From contig OX485809.1 in assembly GCA_950295325.1 (NCBI GenBank), positions 622,001 through 682,000 on the forward strand: DNA of 60,000 nt, read 5' to 3'. The position numbers were made by a program, and so were the translations under genes. Shown here piece after piece: positions 49,721 to 59,100 of this stretch. This stretch comes from Polytrichum commune (lineage: Eukaryota > Streptophyta > Polytrichopsida > Polytrichales > Polytrichaceae). How positions within the stretch are numbered: the stretch's first letter is position 1; every line of letters starts with the position of its first letter. Under the pieces are notes generated by a model that worked only from the letters and a program-made list of their open reading frames with translations, searched no databases and was not told the origin of the DNA.

Positions 49721-50705
49721 CTACCTTCAAAAAGGGTGGTGGCACTCAATGCAAGAAACTCCCGACAAAGGCCCCATCCGACACCTTGGAAAATACATCA
49801 TCAAACATGATAAAAAACACAACTTATCCATTCTAGCAACCCAAACACATCAATTACATAAATGGCTTGATAACAAAGATATCGACAAAACATTATCAAA
49901 TGACTTTTGGACCAACCCGGCTATCTCAGACAAGCAAAAAACGTGCTTAGTAAAATTCCGAACCGGACAATACATGGGACAAGCTAGAAAACAACTCTTT
50001 TTTGGTAGAATCGCATACCCATCCCATACATGTAACATCTGCAACTCATTAGAAGTGGATACATGGCTACATATACTCCTTAAGTGCAAACAACAACACA
50101 TCCACGCACTAATTACAAAAAGACATAACAAAGCGGTATGGGAGATACGCAAACTTCTTGTCTCAAATAAAATAACACGACACTACATACTCATGAACGC
50201 AGGTACATATAATGAACTACCCCAAGATAACACAGTACCAACATGGTTACTACCCTGCACATGTGGTACCCAAAGATGTCATTGTAACGCTAGACTCAAA
50301 CCCGACATTCTATGCATTATAGGGCACCCTTACAATTCCCCACCACCAGAAGCACCCACACCAGAAATTACAGTTCAATTTATAGAATTCACATTTTGTA
50401 ATGACAGATTCTCCACTGAAACCATAAATCAAAAAATCACAAAATATCAACCACTCATAAATAATATCATCGCAAAGGGTTGGAACGTAGCCCTACTTAT
50501 TGTATTAGCATCTGGTGCTCGAGCCACAACTCACATCCCCTCAATGAACGAACTTGAAACAAAGCTTAAACTCCCCACATCACAAATTAGGAACACATTC
50601 AAACAACTTAACATAATTGCCATACAATATGCACACTCAATATTAATCCACAAAAGACGAATAGAAAATAGACAACCCATCACAGACCTACATAATCATA
50701 ACTAA
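49721..50705 (+). pseudogene. ORF2 C-terminus: CCHC knuckle and restriction-like endonuclease
   Basis: Following RNase H is CNICNSLEVDTWLHILLKC (C-x2-C-x9-H-x4-C, 50032-50090), then KRHNKAVWEI, then RLKPDILCI, and 26 residues on VQFIEFTFC, and then QKITKYQPLI. In R2-type and Dualen elements the RLE is marked by the same order: CCHC knuckle, R-H-N/D, K-P-D, an acidic residue on a hydrophobic strand, and K..KY..L. All are present here. The RLE cuts target DNA. Its presence beside an APE domain in the same ORF is the most unusual property of this element. The PD-to-E spacing (26) is longer than the usual 12-14, through a Pro-rich loop. The segment is free of stops and ends with TAA at 50703-50705. 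Confidence 0.72.
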
Positions 50706-51233
50706 ATTAGAGAGGGGTAGTGGTCAGACCACTAGTTATTAAGTTACCACCTATAGCTCAGAAAGGCGGGGAGTAGCTGGCTGGTTGGCATAACTTTCCT
50801 GCCTATGATTAACTCACTTGCAGCACCAAGTCAAAGTGTATTGCACTAACACGCTCAGACGGATTCAACGCGAATCGAACCCGGACCGTATTAATACAAC
50901 ACGCACGTCCTTATCCAACCAACCTTGGAACCATGACTTGGCGACCAACAACACAATCAATCATCATTTATACTCAAACAAATACGCACGCTTCTCGTCT
51001 CAAACAAAGTAGCAAAACCCACACAATTCTAAATTAAAACCCATGCACCCTACATACCACCCTCCCCCCCCCCCTCCCGGTTCAACCAGTTAAAACATCA
51101 GTTACTCACATAGTGTCTACTCCCTGCAAAGGGTGAAGTAGTATTACACCCAACGCCGCTACCCTAGGGTACGGCCACGGCTGTCCTACGAACAGACACT
51201 TTATTCACTCCGGTCCCTGGTAGGGACCGGAGT
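50706..51233 (+). other. LINE 3' untranslated region with stable hairpins
   Basis: About 530 bp with several inverted repeats. TACCCTAGGGTA lies at 51160-51171. A perfect 12-bp stem, ACTCCGGTCCCT (51207-51218), pairs with 51222-51233 across a GGT loop immediately before the tail. In many stringent-type LINEs a 3' stem-loop is what the RT recognises; here that role is inferred from position. A C-rich run lies near 51064-51076. Confidence 0.75.
50871..50922 (-). other. tRNA-like A/B-box motif in LINE 3' region
   Basis: On the minus strand, TTGGTTGGATAAGG (50922 down to 50909) resembles a tRNA A box. After 27 bases, GGTTCGATTCG (50881 down to 50871) is an almost perfect B box. The T stem does not pair well, so this is not a working tRNA. 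It may be a SINE fragment or an internal pol III promoter. Confidence 0.4.
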
Positions 51234-51262
51234 TCTTCTTCTTCTTCTTCTTCTTCTTCTTC
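51233..51262 (+). repeat. (TTC)n tail of the LINE
   Basis: About ten TTC units directly follow the terminal hairpin. Many LINEs end in short tandem repeats instead of poly(A), formed by RT slippage at initiation. Confidence 0.8.
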
Positions 51263-51274
51263 TTCTTTTTTGTT

Positions 51275-53502
51275 TGTTTACTTTTACTTTTACTTTTACT
51301 TTTTCCCTTTTTCTCTTTGGGGGGGGGGGTGTCTTTCTCCGATGGCCACAAAAGCAATCCAATGACATCTCCTATGTTGTGGTAATAGGTGTTTGTAGCC
51401 AATAAATAAATAAATAAAATCATACCAATCCAAAACTTTCTGCAACCAATGTATATCAGTTATTATTTTTTCCACAAAATGACAATCTCAAACCTGAAAA
51501 GAAAATATTGCATAGGAAAAATAGGAATTTCTTTACCAATTTTCTCAAATGATATTTTTAATAAGAAAATAAAATATAACATTACTTAGCTCCTTCGCTC
51601 CATTTTGTGGGACCATGTGTCGAGCAAACATAGTTCTCCTTAATTTCGGGATCCTTTGTTTATGGAGAGCACTTGAGTTGTGCATAGTAGAGTTTCAACA
51701 AGCAACTGTAATTTATCAAAGTTTTTTGAACACAACCTCTTTCTTTGAACATAGACCATCATCCAATTGCTTAGTAATGTTGTGTAAGCATTCAAACATT
51801 ATCTATTATTGACAAAATCAAGGATAAAGGTGAGATTATATCCAAGTAATATCACGGGTAGATCACTCCATTGTCAAGTTGAACACCACGTGCGACCAAA
51901 AAAAATCTTCTTTTGGTAAGTTGCACCACCAAAATGGGTCAAAATTTTATCAAATTTTTTTCATGAGTAGATATACACAGTACCTATGACATAGTCAAAA
52001 CTGGTAACTAAATTTGATGATTTTTTTTTCATAAAACATACCATTTCTAACTAGAATGACACAAAATTTAACTAAAAAATTACTAAAAAAAATAAAGATG
52101 ACTAAAAATTTCAAAAAAACATACAAAAGATACTATCAATGGTTATGTATGTGTAGAAAAAATATCATAAATTTTAAAATTATATATGGCATGTAATATA
52201 GGGGTAGCAAACTTTGTCCGCACGTGGTGTCAACTTGACAATGAAGTGACCTCCCCATGAGTAATATCTTGGACCAAACCCGGCGGGTGCACCTTTCATG
52301 AAAAACCAAGAATCACATGCGTTCACAACATACTCTAAAAAGCCCCTATATACATGTTGTTGTTTTGTTTTGTGTTTGTAACAAAAATTACATTCATATA
52401 TAGTCATTAACATAAGTATACATATATACGTTTGAATAATGATGAAATACCCTATCATATGTATAATTTAAAACCATGGCATCCATCAATAAAGTTGTTG
52501 AAGACTATTTCATCCCCTGGATGTAACTCATAAGCATCTAAGTCTACAATACATGTCATAAAAGCTTATGCAATTATTGTTTCCAAATCTACCATCAAAT
52601 GACCTATAAGATAGTAAGTCCACTTATTATTGGTTCATTTTTGATACCAACACAAGCAATCTCCATGTCTAATGGACGGTTCGATGAGCCAATTGGATCC
52701 CTATACCCCACCCAACAATTACCAATTTTTTTGCACATCCTATAAACTCTTGGACCTAATTTTTTGGTTTACCACGTTTTTGACAATTGAGCTTCATGTG
52801 TGTTCAAAAAGCACCCTCCACAATCACAACGAAGATGTAACATAGTATCATGATTTGTAGCGGTAAGGAGTTTAGGCTTTATATGTAAATTACTAGCCTT
52901 GATCCAAGTTAATCAATCTTTAGATAAAGTTGGATTACCAATCAATCGACGAAAAATTATACTTTTGAAAATTCTAGACTTCCCCACCTGTACATAAGCC
53001 ATAATGGGCTTTACATTAGATTGGGAGGGCATTTCAACATTTTCATTTTCATCAATTAGAAATTCCAATAAGTACAAATGTTGTTTATTTTTTAGAGGTC
53101 CTCCATATATGCACAGAACTATGAGGTACAAGTTATGTAGCATATGTATATTTAATTTGGAAAAGTTCAAATTAATACCCCTTTTGTACGCTCACGTATA
53201 CTCTTTATGAAACATGCACCCCCATGGGACCATAGAATAAGTTGAAAATCTTCCAATGACGATGACTCTGAGTGAGCATTGTAGGCAAGACATTGGCTAC
53301 TATAGTAAAGAAATGAAAAGAAAAAAGAATAACATACATTGAATTAGTTGCAACAACATGCGTATAAAATAGGTAGATGTGTGAGGAGTGGAACACGTAG
53401 TAATAGTGTCACCCTTGGTTAAGTTAGGTGTCCAAATTAGGAAGCTCCTAAAGGCCGGAGCTAGACTTCCCACCTTTTTGGAGCTCGCGCTCCTGCCCAC
53501 AT
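51275..53502. other. No supported gene
   Basis: AT-rich flank of the LINE. A CTTTTA/ACTTTT repeat lies at about 51279-51303 and a G-run at about 51318-51328. The open frames are short and unrecognised. Confidence 0.4.
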
Positions 53503-53927
53503 CACTACAATAAATACTGTATTTAGCATCCTATAATATTTCATGTCACTGTGGTTACTTTCTCTAATGACACTTCTTATGAATACGTTTTCAAAATATT
53601 GTTATCCCAACATACTTTCAGTTCATCCAAATGCCAACTATTAAAACATAGTTTGGTACTATATTCTGCATCCTAACATTTCCGTGATGAAACGTTGTCA
53701 TGGATGATTCAAATTTGGATGAAAGAACACTTAGTAAGTGACATTAATTGCAGCACTATAAATTCACAATGCCCAATTATTTTTATTTTTAGTTTTTTTA
53801 ACAAGGAAGGACAAGTAACGGTAGGGTTTACAATTAGAGTTGGCGACACTACAAGGACGGGTCACAATTAGTACGGCGCAAGAGGAATAGGACTAGTGAC
53901 ACTAAATACAATATTCAGTGTACTACT
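53503..53927. mobile_element. Family-C MITE, long copy
   Basis: The ends 'cactacaataaatactgtat' and 'gacactaaatacaatattca' (then gtgtactac) are inverted. Part of the interior matches, in reverse, the insert within the 18969-19352 copy. It is about 425 bp and non-coding. Confidence 0.6.
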
Positions 53928-53966
53928 AACAAGGTTAAAAAAGACGGTCTATACTAATAATCCTCG

Positions 53967-54147
53967 ATTAGTGTGTGTAACTATTTGGAGTTACGCAATG
54001 CAATACTCGTTAGTTCAATTTGTACTAATGAAAGTTCAATAGGTTGTTTGGACATATAAAACATAAATGATTTTTCTTGATAAAATATGACATGCTCATG
54101 AAATATTTATACCACTGTGTAACTCCAAATAGTAACACGCACTAATT
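53967..54147. mobile_element. Family-D MITE, short copy
   Basis: 'attagtgtgtgtaactattt' with 'ggagttacgcaatg' on the left is inverted relative to 'gtgtaactccaaatagtaac' with 'acgcactaat' on the right. The length is 181 bp. It sits between a family-C and a family-F element. Confidence 0.65.
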
Positions 54148-54156
54148 AAAGACGGC

Positions 54157-54382
54157 GATCGGGGAGATTTTTGGACATAATCAGTTGAGATCCTAGTGTT
54201 TGCAAAGTCCAACCGGTTACATGTTGATGACATCCTTCAGTTTTTCTATATGAATTTGAGGTATATTCCACAGATTCCCCTAAAATGATGGGTGATTCTC
54301 CTGAAGTCTTGACCTTCAACGGGTTATTTCTCAAACTCAATCGGTTCATTTGTGACTACATAGCAGCCGGTTCTCCCCAATC
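54157..54382. mobile_element. Family-F MITE, copy 3
   Basis: The ends GATCGGGGAGA and TCTCCCCAATC are inverted. The interior is the reverse complement of 16093-16310 (aaccggttacatgttgatga, ctcaatcggttcattt). The length is 226 bp. Confidence 0.7.
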
Positions 54383-55194
54383 ATTGAATGAGGATAATCA
54401 ATGTAGTAGAAACACGACCCCCTGTACATTTGTAAACTATTCATCTGAAGCAAGTCTCCAGAGACTAAATCAAGGCATCTGATGCGAATTGTGTGATCGA
54501 CATTTCCGAAAACAGAAATCTATAGACGAGGTAGTAGAATTGGGTGCGTTTTCACCTGGGGTAAGGTAATACTGTAGTGGTATCCTTAATTTTCAGGCTG
54601 CTGAAGAATCTTGTCCACCATCATGCCAGATTCATCATCAGCATTAAATGGGCTTACTTAGCCGATCTAGATATTAACTTCTGTAATGAATGCGGACTCA
54701 TATCTTGCGCCTGCAAATAACACCTGTGGATCGAACGGAGCGGCAGAAAAACCTCCCAAAAACATACAAAATTCAAGTTGAAGCATACGATATGGGGGGT
54801 TGCGAGGGAGGCGTCAGGCACGTTTAGCATACACTTACTAGGATTAAGAGATTCGTTGGCCGGGGACTAGACCGCGTCCATCTCGCAGCGTCGTGGTATT
54901 GAGGCTGACATCGATAGGGAAGACTCATTACACAAGGTTGTGTCGGGATTACGACTTTCCTGTCGGTGTTAAGCTGAGGCCGGTGAAGAGATGTGAGCAT
55001 TTAAACGAGGCAATGTCGAGGGTGGCTCCACCTTGAACAATGGTCACCGCAGTGTACTAGTTTTGAGTGGTCTTCAGGGTGAGGGCGAACATCAAGTCCA
55101 TCAAGGCTCGGAGGAGGTTCTGGACTGTCCCGTTGGTTGTCGGTGCACGGTGCACAAACTGCAGGTACTTGCTTTGGGTTAATGCCAAGTTTTG
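54383..55194. other. Unassigned sequence upstream of the LHT gene
   Basis: Base composition rises in GC from about 54.7 kb, consistent with a gene-proximal region. I see no clear TATA box or other site I could defend. The minus-strand frame 55001-55585 is discussed under rejected items. Confidence 0.35.
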
Positions 55195-56040
55195 GTTTTC
55201 TCTGCTTTTTGGAACATTGGATTTGGAGTGCTCGTCTGCAGCTTGGAATCTGCGAGCTATGGGTTGTTGGTCTAATAAGCGCGACATTGTTAGAAACAAT
55301 CCAATCACTAGTTTTGTGTTTCCTCTCTCTCTTGAGTATCTCTGGGAAGATGTGAGTGGGATGTGAGAAGTTGCTGCTTCTGTTCGAAGGTGGGCTGGGA
55401 TTGTTGTCAGATGCCTTTTTTTTGGTTTTCTGTACTTTCGATTTGAAGTAGTTCTGCAGGTGTGCGAACGTGGTTGGAATTGTACGCCATGTCTGTGGTT
55501 GTGTGATGTGGGCAGGAGTTGTTTTGGTGTCTCGGGTTCTAGATCTGTGTGGGCCGGCTTGGGGGTGAACTGAAGTGGTGTGCATATATCTTTTTCTTTC
55601 TTCTTTAACTTTTTTCTTTTTTCCTACAGTTTCTTTCTATATATATATATGTATATTTCCCTACTTTTGGACATTAGTTTGCAAGCTATGTCGATGTTGG
55701 GACTAGTTGTCTGGACATTTGTTGGCAACAATTGCATCACTAGTTTTCACTTGAGTAGTTCTAACTTAGATATGAGAGCTGTTCGGAGGTGAACTGGATT
55801 TGTTATCGGGTACTTGTGTTTACGAGCCAGGAGGTACTAGTTGCAGGGAGTTTGTGCGAACTCTGTGGATAATTGAGTGTTTTTCCTCCCTCTGTACTTA
55901 CTTTGGGACATTGGATTCGAAGTTGTCTGCACGTGTGGCAACGTGGCTGGAATTGCAACCTATGTTTGTCGTAGTTGGGGCTAGTTGTCTGGACATTGTT
56001 AGCAACGTGAATTACCTCAACATAATTTGCAAAGGGGTAA
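55195..56040. repeat. Imperfect tandem repeat, about 225-240 bp period, four units
   Basis: Units begin near 55205, 55430, 55665 and 55907. Each has a 'ttt(t)gg(g)acattggatt(t/c)g' or 'ctttcgatttgaag' start, then 'gcacgtgtg..aacgtgg.tggaatt' and 'agttgtctggacattgttag' variants. It ends about 110 bp before the LHT start codon, so it may lie in the promoter or 5' UTR. Confidence 0.55.
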
Positions 56041-56150
56041 CAGTGTAAGATAGCTCGAAGGCGGTGGCTTGCAGGGCTGAGTGAGTGAACTGTGATTGAT
56101 TATGGTTGTGAATTGGCGTTTCCAGATCATCGGAAACTTGGACTACAACC

Positions 56151-59100
56151 ATGGCTGCGCCACGGAATCCGTCGACAGCCGAAGCTTTCAAGGTCAGCCA
56201 ATGCTCTTCTTTCTTTCTTTCTTTCTTTCTTTCTCTCCTTTGCAGGGAGTTCTTCATCGTTTTTGCTTTACAGATTCGAGGATGCAAGATTCATGACACT
56301 ACTGTAGCTAAGATTCAGCGTCAGCACCGACGAATCTGGATCCTTGTGGCTCTATCTGAGATCGAGGCGTTGCTCCCTTGCTCCTTTGTAGAATCTTGAA
56401 GCCTTTGTGTGTGCTACAAACCTAGATGTTAACTAAGCTTAATTGCCTCTATTTCCTTTGCCTTTTGCATTGTGTGGTTGGTTTGACCGAAGGTTTCGTC
56501 TTAGTACAGGAGCTTTTCTTTCTTGTTTCTGCGAACAACTTCAGAATAGCCACCATCTTTGCCCTTCTGCTTCTTCCTCCTCATCCTTCCTGCACAGAAG
56601 CTTAGAGCCTTGCAGCTTTGGTATCTGTTGGATTGAGGTTCCCTCTTCTTCCAAAAGAGCTCGAGTATGTGCAATACTATTTTGTAGTTTTTTTCTGTAC
56701 AACGTCTTGCGGGCCATCTCTTCGCCCACAGTCTGCAAACCTTCCTCCATAGAACGTCTTCGAGAGTGGATTGCCGAATTTATCCTCTAGTCGCACTCAT
56801 TCTGCAGTCGATGCTTTGTATGTCCTCTCAATGACAAACCCAAGACCTTGGAACATCCACGTGCTCCATAAGTACCCTCTACCTCTCTTTCTCAGTCTTG
56901 TTGGTGCTGCTTCCTCAAAAATTGCAGTTCCCTTTGCTGTATTGCTCACTTCCCTCACCAGTACGTTGGTCAACCTTTGGACGTGCTTCACTACAGCAGC
57001 TACTTGTTATGTTTCCGAAGCATCAGAATACCAACCGAGAAACTGTGTCAAGGAGTTTAGCATAGCCTTCCGCAGTTGCACGGACCTGACTAGTACAGCG
57101 TGATTCTTCTTAGAATCTCTTCACAAGTCACTTTCTCGTTGTATTAGTGTAACTTTAATCCCCCGGCTTGTCCCCTCTCCATCTTACACAAAAAATCTTA
57201 TTTTTAGTCATCTTTTCCGATATTCTTTGGCGGCAGAGTTGTCTACAATCATGTTCCTCTGGATCGGTGTAGAGGATTTCTTCTCCTCGCAGATTGCAAG
57301 GCTTAGATTCTTGCTTTCTTGCTATGTACTCGAAAGTGAAGCACCGAAGATAAATTCGTGATTCAATTGTTGCAACTTGCTTGCTGTAACAGACATGAAG
57401 TGAATTCTGAGACACCTGTTTTCTGGTTGACATTTTGCACTTGGTAGATCGCGTTTGACACCATCGTTGAAGTCGTCCTGCTTAGCAGAGTTGTCGATAA
57501 TCCTGTCCCTCTTGAATTCTTTTCCTCGCAGACTGCAAGGCTTAGGTTGTTAGTTTTGGCGTCTACTATCTTGCTATGTGTTTCAAATGAAGCACCGAAG
57601 AAGAACCCGTCATGCAATTGCTGCAACAAACACGAAGAAGTGAATTTTGAGACACCTGAAATTTTGGATGAGAGGTAGCTGAGAGATGTTTTGCAATTGG
57701 TGGATTGCGTTTGACACTTTGGTTGCACTGTGGGTGTGTGGGATGGTGTGATTCGGTGCAGGAGCATGTGGAGGAGAATGGACATCCTACTACAAAGAGC
57801 GTTGATGACTGGTTGCCAATCACCGGGGATCGTAATGCCAAGTGGTGGTACGCGGCCTTCCACAATGTGACCGCCATGGTGGGAGCCGGTGTGCTGGGCT
57901 TGCCAAACGCTATGGTTTTCCTGACATGGTGAGCCCTTTCCTCATTCTAGAGAGAGAGAGACTCTCCACACAACCTTAAGATTGCTGTCAAGTTATGGTA
58001 ACACCTGCTTGTTCATTTACTCTAAAGCTAAAGTTCCTCATCTAGAATGTATGAAGTCACTTAATATTTTCTGGGTGATTGAGCTAACTTAGATTCTTCG
58101 AGAGAAGTGTGAGAAGCTCGGCGCCCAATCTTAAAGAATGAAGTTGGCTTGTCTGCACCCGTGCAATAGTCTTCAAGGGCTCTCTATTTTCGTGATGTCC
58201 GTTTGGGTATGACACAGAGTGATATCAACTCGAAATGGACCAACAGCATAATCCACCGCCTGGGGCAACAATGGAGTCATCTCTTCTCTTCTCCTGTTGA
58301 CGACGTTTTGTTTTGTTATTGCGATGTTGTGTTATGGCAGGGGACCAGGAGTGGTCGTGTTGGTGGTGTCGTGGATCATCACGCTCTTCACGTTATGGCA
58401 GATGGTGGAAATGCACGAGATGATCCCTGGGAAGCGTCTGGACCGATACCACGAGCTCGGGCAGGAGGCATTCGGGCCGAAGCTCGGGCTATGGATCGTG
58501 GTGCCGCAACAGCTCATCGTGCAGGTAGGAGTCGACATTGTGTACATGGTGACGGGAGGTAAATCGCTCAACAAAGCCTACTCGCTGCTGTGCAAGGGGA
58601 GTTGCCCCTTAACTAACCGTATTACGGCATGGATCGCCATCTTCGCGTCTGTGCACTTCGTCCTCTCGCAGCTCCCCAACTTCAACTCTATCGCAGGCGT
58701 CTCCTTAGCTGCCGCCATCATGTCTTTGAGGTATTAGATCCTCTGATCGCAGATTTATACAAACTTCAGTCTTGTTTAAGGTAAATGTTTCAAGTATAGT
58801 GTAACTCCCTGTTTTATCTTGTTGAGGTAAATATCCTCTGATTGTCTACTAACTTCAAAGCTAATCGGTGCAAATCATCTCAACTAAACTGTCAAAGGTC
58901 GTTTACACTATGGGTGGTTGAGGTTGTGGTTTTATTGTTTTGTTTGTTGAATTTCCGTGGGAAATGACATAATAAATGTTAACCATAACCACAATCACCT
59001 CATTTTGCGTGGTTAATCGTCCTCCGGGTTGTTGTTCATGCTCCTGCGCACTACATAAAGAGAGCTTCAATGCCAAGGTACGGGGAGAAAATTGAGGAGG

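Larger units (their letters stand above)
43142..50705 (+). pseudogene. LINE ORF2 polyprotein, interrupted (full span)
   Basis: One long coding region of about 2,520 codons that I can follow through three phase changes: at a C10 run (43981-43990), a T7 run (45281-45287) and an A5/A4 stretch (48097-48106). It is also interrupted by TAA at 46222-46224 and 48753-48755. Domain order is: novel N-terminal region with a 2A-like motif, APE endonuclease, RT, methyltransferase-like segment, RNase H, CCHC knuckle and restriction-like endonuclease. Every frameshift sits in a homopolymer, so sequencing error is a real alternative to decay. Both stops could be a CAA codon changed by one C-to-T step. All catalytic motifs I looked for are present apart from the altered 2A and methyltransferase ones. 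The individual segments are annotated below. Confidence 0.8.
38352..51274 (+). mobile_element. Large dual-endonuclease LINE (Dualen/RandI-like), ~12.9 kb
   Basis: A non-LTR retrotransposon copies itself through an RNA intermediate and inserts by target-primed reverse transcription. Here a C-rich leader, ORF1, a very long ORF2 (APE, RT, methyltransferase-like segment, RNase H, CCHC plus RLE), a structured 3' region and a (TTC)n tail occur in order on one strand. TTCTTTTTTGTT at 38352-38363 and 51263-51274 could be the target duplication, though it is low-complexity. The body is therefore about 38364-51262. The whole element is strikingly rich in C and A and poor in G on the coding strand, unlike the AT-rich flanks. 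Having both APE and RLE is the hallmark of the Dualen/RandI clade; clade placement needs a tree. Damage is light: three frameshifts and two stops. Confidence 0.85.
56193..57761 (+). other. LHT intron 1
   Basis: It runs from GTCAGC after ...TTCAAG to ...GTGCAG before GAGCATGTG. Its 1,569 bp hold a (CTTT)n run near the donor and a tandem duplication near the acceptor. I found no additional exon. The 115- and 110-codon open frames at 56443 and 56771 show no transporter motif. Confidence 0.75.

Noticed and set aside
51120-51233. Self-cleaving ribozyme in the LINE 3' region
   Set aside because: Hairpins are present, but I could not find the conserved hammerhead core or a convincing HDV-type double pseudoknot.
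55001-55585. 194-codon minus-strand frame upstream of the LHT gene
   Set aside because: It lies over the imperfect tandem repeat, is rich in Pro/Ser/Thr/His/Arg, has no motif, and is mirrored by shorter + frames.
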